DNA of 64,000 bases from Tunturiibacter gelidiferens (GCF_013410115.1 NZ_JACCCV010000002.1:186001-250000), one strand, 5' to 3'. Counted from the stretch's first letter, positions 1-9,957 are shown. Made by a program: numbers and translations. The notes: generated from the sequence alone by a model not told the origin.

Positions 1-1017
1 AGAGAACGATGGTGCAGTGGGACTATCGAGAGAGGCGGCAGTAGGGGGACCGTTGTCGCCGGCGAAGGCCTGAGTGCCGTCGCCTACGACGGTGGTGATG
101 AGGCCGGTGACGGCGTCGATGCGACGGATCCGGTGGTTCGCGGTGTCGGCGAGATAGAGGTTGCCCGAGGCGTCGGCGGTGAGGCCGTGTGGGAGCGCGA
201 GGGTCGCGGCAGTGGCGGGGGTGGTGTCGCCGGAGAAGCCTGGCAGGCCGGTGCCGGCGATGGTTGTGATGATGCCGGTGCTGGAGGTGATCCTGCGGAT
301 GCGATGGTTGTGAGTATCGGCGAGGTAGAGGTTGTTGGAGGCGTCCACGGCAATGCCGGTGGGCGAGTCGATGACGGCTGAGAGGGCGAGGGCGCCGTCG
401 CCGGAGTAGCCTTGCGTGCCGGTGCCCGCGATCGTGGTGATGACGCCGGTGCTGGAGGTGATCCTGCGGATGCGGTGATTGCCGGTGTCGGCGAGGTAGA
501 GATTGCCGGAGGTGTCGGTCGCGAGAGCGGTGGGGAGGTTGAGTTGGGAGGAGAGTGCGGGGGCGCCGTCTCCTGAGAAGCCAGAGGTGGTGCCGGCGAT
601 GGTTGTGATGATGCCGGTGGTGAGGTTGAGTTTGCGGATGCGGTGGTTGTGTGTGTCCGCTATGTAGAGGTCGTTTGCGGTGTCGAGGGCGAGGCCTTGG
701 GGAGAGTCGAGCGTTGCGGTGGTGGCGGGGCCCGTATCGCCAGAGAAGCCTTGCGTGCCGGTGCCCGCGATGGTCGTGATGTTGCCGACCGTGTCGACCT
801 TGCGGATGACGTGGTTTCCGGTCTCGGCGAAGTAGAGGTTGCCGACTGAATCGAAGACGATGGCGGAGGGGAGGACGAGGGGGATCGTGAGCGCTGAGAC
901 GGAGGTGGTCTGGGCTGGGAGGCTCGAAAGGGACAGGAGGGAGAGCAGGAGAACGAGTGCGATCCTGAGTGGTACGGGCTCGGCGCGAAGAGGGTGAGGG
1001 ATGCTCTGCTTACCCAT
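1..1017 (-). CDS. Secreted NHL-repeat beta-propeller protein (3' end outside window)
   Basis: Reading leftwards from an ATG at 1017, the frame stays open to the window edge, so only the N-terminal 339 codons are seen. The product starts with a signal peptide (hydrophobic LRIALVLLLSLLSLSSL, likely cut after LPAQ). At least five tandem blocks of about 56 residues follow, each with the pattern NLYIADTxNHRIRK...TTIAGTG.GFSGD, the signature of NHL repeats that form an extracytoplasmic beta-propeller. The DNA repeats with a period near 170 bp (blocks starting near 89, 260, 431, 599 and 768). NHL propellers usually bind proteins or carbohydrates; the ligand here is unknown. It lies head-to-tail downstream of a second propeller lipoprotein on the same strand. 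Family call secure, role unknown. Confidence 0.85.
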   Translation of the reverse strand, partial: MGKQSIPHPLRAEPVPLRIALVLLLSLLSLSSLPAQTTSVSALTIPLVLPSAIVFDSVGNLYFAETGNHVIRKVDTVGNITTIAGTGTQGFSGDTGPATTATLDSPQGLALDTANDLYIADTHNHRIRKLNLTTGIITTIAGTTSGFSGDGAPALSSQLNLPTALATDTSGNLYLADTGNHRIRRITSSTGVITTIAGTGTQGYSGDGALALSAVIDSPTGIAVDASNNLYLADTHNHRIRRITSSTGIITTIAGTGLPGFSGDTTPATAATLALPHGLTADASGNLYLADTANHRIRRIDAVTGLITTVVGDGTQAFAGDNGPPTAASLDSPTAPSFS

Positions 1018-1154
1018 AAAGACTGGTCAAAGGAACTCTGCGGAGAGGATGTTGGTGGTGGTTTGGTTGCAACTAGACCTACTTTACCGGAAGAACGGAG
1101 CTTTGAACCCGGATGGGCAGAGTGCAGTGTCGTGGACGAAGGCCGGTCCTGAAT

Positions 1155-1192
1155 GTAGAAGACCCCGGAAGAGTGCCTCCGGGGTCTTCTAC
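1155..1192 (-). terminator. Strong hairpin after the NHL lipoprotein gene
   Basis: A near-perfect inverted repeat of about 15 bp (arm AGAAGACCCCGGA and its complement, loop about 8 nt) lies 20 nt beyond the stop codon of the lipoprotein gene that ends at 1212. There is no long T run on the minus side, so it is either a weak intrinsic terminator or an RNA-stabilising hairpin between the two propeller genes. Confidence 0.6.
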
Positions 1193-1211
1193 TGTTTGGT
1201 TCGGCGTTAGG

Positions 1212-3329
1212 TTAGGGGATAGCCTGGAAGCGGCCGTTCTTCAAACCGAGCGCGTAGGGCTGGAAGACGGGGACGCCACCACCAACGATCTCGGTAATGA
1301 AGTTCGTACCATCGCCTGCGACCCAGACGTTGCCTGCCTGGTCGACCGCGAGGGCACGGCCGGAGGTCAGGAAGGTCGAGGCCTTCTGGTAGCCGGTGGA
1401 GGGTGAGAGCCCAGTTGCGGTGTTCTGGCTTCCGAGTTCGCTTACGCTACCGGTGCCGGTACCGTTTGCATTGTTGGGGATCCAGACGTTGAGACGACCA
1501 TCGACTGCGATGGAGGTCGGGGTGGCGATGCCGATGGTTCCCGGAGTGTTGAAGGGGAATCCACCATTGATAGGCGCGGTGTAGCCGCTAGAAGCGGTTA
1601 GCCCGGTGATGGCACCACTGTCGATGGCCGAGACGAAGAGGTTGTTTTGAGGTCCGAGAGAGAGACCGTAGGAGTTGCCGGAGGTGGAGATGGGGCTGGT
1701 GACAAATCCATTCAGGTTTCCGACTGCAGCGCTTGGCGAGACCTCAGCGACAGAGGTTGTTCCCGTCGAGACGAAGATGTTGCCCTGTACTGTGACGCCA
1801 GCTGTCCGCTGCAAATCCGGCATGAGGCGAACCGGGTTGGTACCGACACCGTTTGAGATCTGGACCGGGGCAACGGCAGAGGCGGCCGCTGCTGCGCCGG
1901 GGATTCTGTAGAGAGAACCGACGGAGCCGGAGACTGCGGTGAAGTAGACGTTTCCGAGGCCATCCGCAGTTACACCGATGGGCGATACCGTGGTCGGGAA
2001 GGCAAGAGTGGTGCCATTGTTGTACCGGTAGAGGCTGGTGCCGGAGCCGAACCAGGTGTTACCTGCCGAATCGAGGACTGCACCGCCCAGAGAGCCGCCG
2101 CTGCCGAGGAAGACGCAGGTGGTGGGGATGCCGGCGCTCGAGATCTGGGAGAGGTTACCGGATGCAGCTTGTGAGTTGGCGATCCAAACGTTGTCAGCGG
2201 CGTCGATGTTGATGTCGATCGGCCCGCTGATGAAGCCACCCGGGGTGGAAGCGGTTCCGCAGGTGCTGGTGCTGGAGAAGCTGATAGCGATGGTCCAGTC
2301 CGTGGGCTGGGTAGCGAGCGCCGGTTGATAGGGGCCGCTGACTCCACCCGCGAGACCGAAGAGAGTGGGGATGTTGGAGGTGCCGCCACTGGTACTGGTC
2401 GGGTTGGACAAAAGATAGTAGATCGCCTGGAGGGTGGTAGTCGCAGTGGGGAGAGTGCCATGTGCGAAGTTAGAGGTGTAGGCGGAGTTCGGTGGAGTTG
2501 CAGCCCCAAAGAGCGAAGTGCAGGCTGCCGAAGAGGCGGATGCGGTGTTGATGCAGGCGGAGAGAATATTTGCGAGCAGGTTGACTTTGCCAGGCTCCGG
2601 AGTCGCGGTGACCGTGACAGCCGGATTGATGTTGCCTGTGGCGGATGCGCTCAGCGTGGTTGAAGTCACGGAGGCACCTGTGGCTAGATTGGCAAGAAGA
2701 GCGATCGTATTGGGGATGGCCGTGATGATTGCGGTCTGCTGGGTTGTACCGTCGGCGGCGATGCTCTCTGTGGTGGGATCGAAGAATCCCTGATAGGCGG
2801 CCATTGTGGCTACGGTCGTCACTTCGGTCATGTCGATGAAGGTGGATCCGGTAAGCGTATTGCAAGGACCGAAGACAGAGATAAATTCGGCTGCTGCATT
2901 GTTCTGGCTGGAGTCACCGTTGTTTTGCGTGTTTCCGCCCGTGGAGATGACGTAGACGAGGGGTGAGATTCCTACGCTCGTTGGGCAGGAGAACGTGCTG
3001 GTGGAACCGTTATCCGCGGGATTGCCGTTGGTTGTGTCTTTCGTGAAGCCGAAGGACCCGGCGGCGTCTGTCGTGGTGGTGGCGCCAAGGGTGGGAGGGA
3101 AGCCCGATTTCTGACCAGCGTAATACAGCTTGACCGTAGCCCCCACGACCGGCTGATTTCCTCCATGAATCTTCCCACCGAGAGCAGCGGGGGAGCTGGC
3201 GGGGCTAACGATGGAAGGCGCAGTCGAGGCCATATTCGAGCAGCCTGCGGTGAAGACCGCGCTCGATGCCATAAGCGCGAGCAGATTTCGCTTTGAGCCC
3301 GTCAGCCGGGCGAAAGAATTGCCAATCAT
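1212..3329 (-). CDS. Secreted lipoprotein with regulatory-like domain and NHL/Vgb-type propeller
   Basis: A product of about 705 residues. The start at 3329 is chosen over an in-frame upstream ATG because GGAGGG sits 7 nt before it and the signal peptide then begins properly. The lipobox FTAGC marks lipoprotein processing. Residues about 45-90 (GKIHGGNQPVVGATVKLYYAG...TDAAGSFGF) resemble a carboxypeptidase-regulatory-like/Big domain. The C-terminal half has propeller repeats with motifs such as DINIDAADNVWIANS, AVDGRLNVWIPN and AVDQAGNVWVAG, typical of NHL or Vgb-type lyase-like blades. It is probably anchored outside the cytoplasm and its ligand is unknown. A hairpin follows the stop codon. 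Such propeller lipoproteins are abundant in acidobacteria. Confidence 0.85.
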   Translation of the reverse strand: MIGNSFARLTGSKRNLLALMASSAVFTAGCSNMASTAPSIVSPASSPAALGGKIHGGNQPVVGATVKLYYAGQKSGFPPTLGATTTTDAAGSFGFTKDTTNGNPADNGSTSTFSCPTSVGISPLVYVISTGGNTQNNGDSSQNNAAAEFISVFGPCNTLTGSTFIDMTEVTTVATMAAYQGFFDPTTESIAADGTTQQTAIITAIPNTIALLANLATGASVTSTTLSASATGNINPAVTVTATPEPGKVNLLANILSACINTASASSAACTSLFGAATPPNSAYTSNFAHGTLPTATTTLQAIYYLLSNPTSTSGGTSNIPTLFGLAGGVSGPYQPALATQPTDWTIAISFSSTSTCGTASTPGGFISGPIDINIDAADNVWIANSQAASGNLSQISSAGIPTTCVFLGSGGSLGGAVLDSAGNTWFGSGTSLYRYNNGTTLAFPTTVSPIGVTADGLGNVYFTAVSGSVGSLYRIPGAAAAASAVAPVQISNGVGTNPVRLMPDLQRTAGVTVQGNIFVSTGTTSVAEVSPSAAVGNLNGFVTSPISTSGNSYGLSLGPQNNLFVSAIDSGAITGLTASSGYTAPINGGFPFNTPGTIGIATPTSIAVDGRLNVWIPNNANGTGTGSVSELGSQNTATGLSPSTGYQKASTFLTSGRALAVDQAGNVWVAGDGTNFITEIVGGGVPVFQPYALGLKNGRFQAIP

Positions 3330-3998
3330 GGGTGTTCCCTCCGAAAGGTGGTAGTGCGGTTTGCTGTTCAAAGTAATGGTTGTGCTGACCAGCGGGACGA
3401 CGTCGAATCAAGAGTGAAACAGGCTGGGGAAAAAGATATCGTATTGCTAGTCAATGCAAGAGTTCTATGAAGCAACTGGAACTTCCTTCGATAACGGAGC
3501 CTCTTCGGGTCGGAGGGCCCCTGAGGGGGAGGACAGTTACAAGACAACTGAAACCTTTTCAACATCTCATGATGGAGCATACCCGAGGTTGGCCATTCTG
3601 TTGCTAAATAACTCGTGACACTTTTGGGTCATTCGTGTGGCGTGTGTTAAAGCGGTGACCGGGACAGCTATAGCAAAAACGAAGGACTCCCGGCAATATG
3701 CAACTCTTTGCAGTTTCGTCCGCTGGCCGTTGATTGAGGATTGTGGGGGCAGAGTCTTCGGCCTGATAAAGTTCGAGATTAGATTTGAAGGAAACTGTAG
3801 AGGGCTTGTTGTCGAATTGTCCGTGGATTTCGATCAGCGTGATTTTGATTGGTGTCGTCAGTCTCGGTCAGATCTTCAAAAAAGGATCGGTTTTACTCTC
3901 TGCAGCTCGGGTAAATTACAGACAACTTTCGTGAAAGAGAGCTAATCTATCCGAGTAGACTGCTTCGCCAATCAGATCCTTCGCGACCGGAGAAGACC
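3330..3998. other. Long divergent intergenic region with a GTGACA..TTTT.GGTCA motif
   Basis: About 670 bp between divergently transcribed lipoprotein genes. Frames across it have no recognisable protein. The near-palindrome GTGACACTTTTGGGTCA at 3615-3631 resembles one at 15825-15843 upstream of another secreted-protein gene. It is presumably promoter and 5' leader DNA for both neighbours. Confidence 0.4.
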
Positions 3999-4808
3999 AT
4001 GCGTGTGAAATCGATGTATCTTGCAGCAAGCTTAGCCCTTTCGGCGACTCTACTCTTGGGCGGATGCAAAAGCTCAGCGCCCGCTCCGACGCCGGCGCCG
4101 ACGCAAAGCCAGAACCCCGATGGGACGCCTGCGACTCCGACTTCGTCGAGCGCGGCAACCGCGCCGGTTACGCCTGCGGTATCGCCTACGACAGGGATGC
4201 CAGCGGTGCCACCACCTCCGCCTCCAGCCTCGGAGCCAGCCGTTGCGGCGGCTCCGCTGCCGCCACCTCCTCCGCCACCTCCCGTCCGATTGACCGCTCC
4301 GGCCGGCACTACCGTGACGGTTACAGTGACCGAACAGCTTAGTGCCAGCAAGAACAATGTTGGGGATGGATTTACCGGGGTGTTGGCGGCGCCGGTTAAG
4401 AGCTCGGGCGGAGGCACGATCTTCCCGCGTGGGGCGCATGTGGTGGGTACGGTAGTGGCTGCGAAGGGCCGCGGACGGTTCAAGGGGTCAGGTGCACTTG
4501 GCATCGCCGTGACCGAGATCGGAGGTACTACGGTGAGTACGAGCACCTATGAGAAGGAGCAAGCGGGCAAGGGTAAGCGGTCCGCGGGCTTTATCGGCGG
4601 CGGTGCCGGCGGTGGCGCTTTGATCGGTGGGCTGGCCGGGGGCGGCAAAGGCGCTCTGATCGGCGGCCTGCTGGGCGCCGGCGCTGGAACTGCCGGAGCG
4701 GCGTTTACGGGAAACAAGGACGTTGTAATTCCTTCCGAATCCACGGTGAGCTTTCACTTGACCGCTCCGGTGACGGTCACGGCTCGTTCCAGAGAACCCA
4801 GGGAATAA
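3999..4808 (+). CDS. Glycine-zipper lipoprotein with proline-rich linker
   Basis: A 269-residue product with SD GGAGAAG just upstream of the ATG. It has a signal peptide and the lipobox LLGGC, so it should be membrane-anchored through Cys23. Residues about 27-95 are a low-complexity Pro/Ala/Thr-rich linker with poly-proline runs. A compact domain follows (LTAPAGTTVTVTVTEQL...FTGVLAAPV...IFPRGAHVVGTVV) and then a glycine-zipper stretch (repeated GGGAGGGALIGGLAGGGKGALIGG) like those that insert into or pack against membranes. The C-terminus ends in a short beta-strand-rich tail. The linker suggests a protein spanning the periplasm. Function unknown. A strong terminator follows directly. Confidence 0.8.
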   Translation: MRVKSMYLAASLALSATLLLGGCKSSAPAPTPAPTQSQNPDGTPATPTSSSAATAPVTPAVSPTTGMPAVPPPPPPASEPAVAAAPLPPPPPPPPVRLTAPAGTTVTVTVTEQLSASKNNVGDGFTGVLAAPVKSSGGGTIFPRGAHVVGTVVAAKGRGRFKGSGALGIAVTEIGGTTVSTSTYEKEQAGKGKRSAGFIGGGAGGGALIGGLAGGGKGALIGGLLGAGAGTAGAAFTGNKDVVIPSESTVSFHLTAPVTVTARSREPRE

Positions 4809-4829
4809 CGTTTGAAGCTTTCTCATTCC

Positions 4830-4869
4830 AAAAAGCACCTGCTCTATTGATTGGAGCAGGTGCTTTTTT
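4830..4869 (+). terminator. Intrinsic terminator after the glycine-zipper lipoprotein
   Basis: Perfect stem (GCACCTGCTC paired with GAGCAGGTGC, 9-nt loop) preceded by an A run and followed by six T residues, 21 nt after the stop codon at 4808. The A and T runs can pair as well, so it may also work on the opposite strand. Confidence 0.9.
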
Positions 4870-4922
4870 GTGTCCGGTTGCGATTTGGAGAGAGCGCGGC
4901 CGGATGACGGTAGACTTGAGAG

Positions 4923-5534
4923 ATGCGGCTGAATCCTGTCTTTCTGTTATCTGCGACCGATGTCGCGCACTTCCCTTCTGAAGCGAAGACCTATGGCGCG
5001 CCGGAGGTAGCGTTCCTGGGGCGCTCGAATGTGGGCAAGTCTTCGCTCATCAATTCCCTGCTTGGTTCGCGCGAGGCGAAGGTGTCGTCGACTCCGGGGC
5101 GGACGCGGGCGATCAATTTCTTTGCGCTGCATGAGGGTTCGGGAGAGAAGATGAAGGTGCGGCCTACGTTGATTTTTGCGGACTTACCCGGGTATGGGTA
5201 TGCGAAGATCTCGAAGTCGATCTCGGCGGAGTGGCCCTCGTTTATTGAGCCTTATCTTGCGGAGCGGGAGACGCTGGCGCTTTGCATCTGCCTGGTGGAT
5301 ACGAATATTCCGCCGCAGGAGAATGATACTCAGTTGATTACATATTTCAAGCAGACGCAGCGGCCTTATCTGGTGGTGGGGACGAAAGCGGACAAGCTAT
5401 CGAATAACCAGTTGGCGAAGTCGGTGGCAGCGCTGAAAAAAGTGCATGAGGTGGAGGAGATTTTGCCGGTGAGCGCGAAGACGGATGCGGGGACGAAGGT
5501 GCTTTGGGCGAAGATGATGGAAGTAGCGGAGTAG
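4923..5534 (+). CDS. engB: Ribosome-biogenesis GTPase EngB/YsxC (YihA)
   Basis: A 203-residue TRAFAC-class GTPase with all G motifs visible: G1 GRSNVGKSS (about residue 32), a threonine-containing switch I (STPGRTRAINFF), G3 DLPGYGYAK, G4 TKADK and G5 SAK. EngB proteins are needed for late assembly of the large ribosomal subunit and act in the cytoplasm. Length matches the family (about 195-215 residues). The gene stands alone between two terminators. Assignment is secure. Confidence 0.96.
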   Translation: MRLNPVFLLSATDVAHFPSEAKTYGAPEVAFLGRSNVGKSSLINSLLGSREAKVSSTPGRTRAINFFALHEGSGEKMKVRPTLIFADLPGYGYAKISKSISAEWPSFIEPYLAERETLALCICLVDTNIPPQENDTQLITYFKQTQRPYLVVGTKADKLSNNQLAKSVAALKKVHEVEEILPVSAKTDAGTKVLWAKMMEVAE

Positions 5535-5660
5535 CTGTGTTACTGAACACAAATGGACTACGCTTGGATTAAGTGGGTTTCCGCGTGTCCAAAACACGCA
5601 ACGGCAAAAGCATGGAGAAGGTGGGTTAAAAGGAATGAACGGTTAGGGATGATCAGGATT

Positions 5661-5692
5661 CGTCGGGATCCTTCGCTGCGCTCAGGATGACG
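5661..5692. repeat. Dispersed 'HPERSEGS' repeat, copy 1
   Basis: The segment contains CCTTCGCTGCGCTCAGGATG; on the minus strand it reads as HPERSEGS in translation. The same core, with variations, occurs at 11506-11546 and 22000-22043 in this window, always between genes. Such short repeats are common between genes in acidobacterial genomes; no coding function is expected. Confidence 0.7.
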
Positions 5693-5698
5693 GCAAAT

Positions 5699-5785
5699 AC
5701 TGGGCTTCCCCAATTCCACATACGTGGCTTCGGCGTTCCACATACTGGCTTCGCCATCCACATACTAGGCTTCGCCGTTCCACTT
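5699..5785. repeat. Four imperfect tandem copies of a 20-22 bp unit
   Basis: Four successive units of the form AC(T/G)(A)GGCTTCGCCGTTCCACAT run from 5699 to 5785, adjoining the dispersed repeat on their left. Together with it they fill most of the 370-bp gap between engB and the inositol phosphate synthase gene. No gene is seen in this gap. Confidence 0.75.
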
Positions 5786-5840
5786 TGTTTGAAGGGAAAA
5801 TAACGACGTCAAAGACGATAGAGCGAGCAGCAGCGGAAGA

Positions 5841-5879
5841 AGCAGCCGTGACGATTTGTCCGTCGCGGCTGCTTTTTTT
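5841..5879 (+). terminator. Intrinsic terminator, possibly bidirectional
   Basis: A 13-bp stem (AGCAGCCGTGACG with its complement, one G-U pair) with a 7-nt loop ATTTGTC, followed by seven T residues on the plus strand. It lies 300 nt after engB and 27 nt past the stop codon of the convergent gene ending at 5906, so it may end transcription from both sides. Confidence 0.8.
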
Positions 5880-5905
5880 GTTCGGTGGTTTTGGATCGGG
5901 TTTGG

Positions 5906-7261
<1,356 letters not shown>

Positions 7262-7412
7262 TCTTGGCGGTACCCTTCTATCGTGCGATTGTTCCGTGTA
7301 ACGCGGACTCTTTAGTATCGCTTAGCGAGGACGGTGGCGGCAAATGCGGAGGCGAGCGTTCGACGGATGGAGTGCAGCTTCCGACGGCAGGCCGCTGTTT
7401 TAGAATCGCCCT

Positions 7413-7994
7413 ATGACCGACATCAGCGTTACCCTCGCTTCGCCCGAAGTTCTGGCACGCGCCCGCAAGATCAAACTCTTCTTGATGGACGTGGATGGCA
7501 CGCTGACCGATGGTGGCGTCTGTCTTATTTCGTCGACTTCCGCTGGTGGTTCGGGCACCGCGGTCGTCTCCGAGATGAAGGTGTTCAACGCCCAGGATGG
7601 GCAGGGACTTTCGCTCGCGCACACGATGGGAATTCAGACAGGTTTCATCACCGGTCGAGCGTCGCCAGCTGTTGCGAAGCGCGCTGAAGAACTTCGAGTC
7701 ACCTTTGTTTATCTCGGGCAGGCGAAGAAGACAGAGGCTTTTGAGGAGTGCATGCAAAAAGCGGGCGTGACCGAAGAAGAGGTCGCCTACATGGGCGACG
7801 ATCTACCTGATATTCCTCTGGCGCGGCGAGCCGGATTGGCGGTGTGTGTGGCTGACGGCGCACCGGAGTTGCAAGCGGTCTGTCACTTTACTACTCGGAG
7901 ACTTGCGGGACGCGGCACTGCGCGCGAAGTGGTGGAACTGATCCTGAAAGCACAGGGGCGGTGGGAAGAGGCCGTGCCGCTGGCGCTGGCGTAG
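7413..7994 (+). CDS. kdsC: 3-deoxy-D-manno-octulosonate 8-phosphate phosphatase, KdsC type
   Basis: A 193-residue C0-type HAD phosphatase. It has the motif I nucleophile and acid in LMDVDGTLTDGG (D26 and D28), motif II ITGR, and the motif IV region GDDLPDIPLARRAG. The absence of a cap domain, the GQGLSLAHTMGIQTGFITGR segment and the short length are typical of KdsC, which removes phosphate from KDO-8-P for lipopolysaccharide inner core synthesis as a tetramer in the cytoplasm. The only reservation is that related YrbI-like HADs act on other sugar-acid phosphates. No kdsA or kdsB lies nearby. Confidence 0.88.
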   Translation: MTDISVTLASPEVLARARKIKLFLMDVDGTLTDGGVCLISSTSAGGSGTAVVSEMKVFNAQDGQGLSLAHTMGIQTGFITGRASPAVAKRAEELRVTFVYLGQAKKTEAFEECMQKAGVTEEEVAYMGDDLPDIPLARRAGLAVCVADGAPELQAVCHFTTRRLAGRGTAREVVELILKAQGRWEEAVPLALA

Positions 7995-8059
7995 CACTCG
8001 GGCGCAATTTGCCGGCTGCGGCTTGCGTGGTGGCTCGGGTGTAGACAGTCCTGCTCAAC

Positions 8060-8887
8060 TCATCTCATTGAGAGCCACCAGCCGGGGCCGGAACACCAGC
8101 AGGTGTCATCGGGCTCGTCATCACGATGCAGCGACCTGACCCTGGTCCAGCTGCTCTTGCGGAAGAGTTTGGTGAGCTTTTGCGCGGTTGCCTCATCCCT
8201 TGCTCCGATACAGGAGACAAACTGTACCTGGGTCAGAAAATGAGCCGCGTAGGTGCCGTCTTCGCGTTTGGTGACGTGGAGCATGGCTCCGTATCCCTCC
8301 GAGGGCGTGAGGGGAACGATGAGCCGCCCCAGGGGGCGCAGGGCGTCAAGCCAAACGGCGAGTGGGTGGGTTGCTCCAGCGCTTACGTAGAGGAGATCAC
8401 ATTGGGGGAGCGGCGCCTCTGCTCCGGAGCGGAGGTGCACTTTGACGTGGGGAAGCTCGGCGAGGTTGTCGGTGGCGCGCTGAGCGAGGGTTGGCTCAAT
8501 CTCGTAGGCGTCTACGGCTCCTGTTTCTCCTACCAGCTTCGCGAGCAGAGTGGTGTAGTAACCGGTGCCGGCGCCGATGTGGACGACATGCTCGCCCTTC
8601 GTTGGATTCAGGGCCGCGATGCAGAGGGCGTGCAGGGTGGGCTGTCCGTTGTTGAGCGGGCCTTTGGCGCCGAGCGAGACGACGACATCCTGATAGAGAC
8701 ATGCTGGATCGTCGGAGGTGGTCCGGACGAAGTCGGCACCTATGAATACATGCCACGGAGGCGGTCCTACGAAGTTCTCCCGGGGGGTAGAGGCGAAGGC
8801 ATAGGCGAGTTCGCTGTTTGGAGGAAGGCCGGCACTGGCAGTGATTAGATTGGCGAAAGAACATCTGTGTGCCGGAATGTGTTCCAT
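8060..8887 (-). CDS. PCMT-fold SAM-dependent methyltransferase (diverged protein-isoaspartate methyltransferase)
   Basis: A 275-residue product related to protein-L-isoaspartate O-methyltransferases. SAM motif I reads HIGAGTGYYTTLLA (about residues 103-116), followed by an acidic motif (VDAYEIEP), LLYVSAGATH and the late motif LGRLIVPL. The usual isoaspartate-binding segment (PLPIGxGQTIS) is replaced by VVVSLGAKGPLNNGQPT. The protein also carries about 60 extra C-terminal residues compared with the common 210-residue enzyme. It therefore may not repair isoaspartate, and its substrate is unknown. It lies downstream of the HATPase regulator on the same strand (94 bp gap) and could share its transcript. 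Confidence 0.75.
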   Translation of the reverse strand: MEHIPAHRCSFANLITASAGLPPNSELAYAFASTPRENFVGPPPWHVFIGADFVRTTSDDPACLYQDVVVSLGAKGPLNNGQPTLHALCIAALNPTKGEHVVHIGAGTGYYTTLLAKLVGETGAVDAYEIEPTLAQRATDNLAELPHVKVHLRSGAEAPLPQCDLLYVSAGATHPLAVWLDALRPLGRLIVPLTPSEGYGAMLHVTKREDGTYAAHFLTQVQFVSCIGARDEATAQKLTKLFRKSSWTRVRSLHRDDEPDDTCWCSGPGWWLSMR

Positions 8888-8981
8888 GGCCGTTCTCCAA
8901 CACTTTCATCCTAGACCTGGATGAGGTTTGGGGCGACGGCTCTTGTGGTGGGAGTCCTGAAGTCGGCTCCGGGTTCGGGTC

Positions 8982-9827
8982 CTAGGTGGAAGGAGTATCG
9001 ACGTATTTGATGAGCAGGACTTCGTTGCCGATCTCGCTGTAGATCAGCTCGTCTACGGTGCCGTTTGCGACGAGCAGGCCGTAGCCGCCGGGGCGCATTC
9101 CCTCCTCTTCACGCTGACGGATATGTGCGGTGGGATCCTGAGCGGGATTTGCGACGGCGGAGTGGGTGAGAGACTCCTGGCGGAAGCCTGCGCCGGGGTC
9201 GCGTACGTGGAAGACCAGCGTCCGTGCTGTACGAACGGCGGTGACCTCTACAACCTGTTCTGGATTGAAGGCGGCTCCATGCTCCATGGCGTTGAGCAGA
9301 ATCTCCCGCAGCGCATGCATCATGTCGGTCTGTACGTCGCTGGGCAGATGGTTGGTGAGCTCTTTCGCGAAGATCAGGAGGCGCTCGGCGGTGATGAGGC
9401 GACAACTGACGCGGACGGAGACCCAGCCGGGGCGGGCGGAGAGAACCTGTATGTCGTGCTCCCAGTGATTGTCGGAGGCTGTATCGCCGGCCAGGCTTGC
9501 GATCGCGCGCTCGTCGAAGGGAGGCGTAAAACAGGCGAATACACGGGCTCGCAGGGCAGCGATGACGTCGTCAGGAGTACTGTCGCGGGCGAGAACGATG
9601 CACTTTACGCCGGGGCGGATGTGGCGCATCTCTTCGAGCAGCGCCAGGTCTTCTTCGACCGAGCTCTCGGCGCAGGTGATGACGACGCCAAAGGATCGCA
9701 TGCGAAGGCGGCGCAGAGCGTCGGCGCGACCAGAGGCATACTCGTTGGGGATACTGGCGGTGTTGAGGGCATCGCCGATGTTTCGGGCGACTTGGGTATC
9801 ACTTCCAATGATCAGGACGCGACTCAT
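8982..9827 (-). CDS. Pseudo-receiver domain fused to an RsbW/SpoIIAB-like HATPase domain
   Basis: A 281-residue two-domain regulator. Residues 1-115 have the CheY fold pattern, but the phosphorylation residues are gone: the acidic pair is IGSD, the phosphoacceptor position is C52 in VVITCAES, and the conserved KP is replaced by P102-P103 in FTPPF. Residues 130-275 form a GHKL ATPase: N box REILLNAMEHG (E175, N179), G1 DPGAGF (D210) and G2 GGYGLLV (about 247-253). There is no dimerisation/His-phosphotransfer region, so it resembles anti-sigma-factor or serine kinases. Likely a cytoplasmic regulator whose N-terminus senses a partner rather than phosphate. No sigma factor or antagonist is adjacent. 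Confidence 0.8.
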   Translation of the reverse strand: MSRVLIIGSDTQVARNIGDALNTASIPNEYASGRADALRRLRMRSFGVVITCAESSVEEDLALLEEMRHIRPGVKCIVLARDSTPDDVIAALRARVFACFTPPFDERAIASLAGDTASDNHWEHDIQVLSARPGWVSVRVSCRLITAERLLIFAKELTNHLPSDVQTDMMHALREILLNAMEHGAAFNPEQVVEVTAVRTARTLVFHVRDPGAGFRQESLTHSAVANPAQDPTAHIRQREEEGMRPGGYGLLVANGTVDELIYSEIGNEVLLIKYVDTPST

Positions 9828-9957
9828 GGTTGGCTCCGAGGGCGGTCGCGTTTAACTTTAGATCATCTCGTTCGCTGAGTCGTGGCAGGTTTAGCGATAT
9901 TCTTCATTTTCAGCTAAACCGCAGCCGAGTCGCGGACATCAGATCCACAATGGCTAT

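Noticed and set aside
3637..3945. 102-codon plus-strand frame upstream of the glycine-zipper lipoprotein
   Set aside because: No recognisable domain, no good SD, and composition not coding-like; treated as intergenic.
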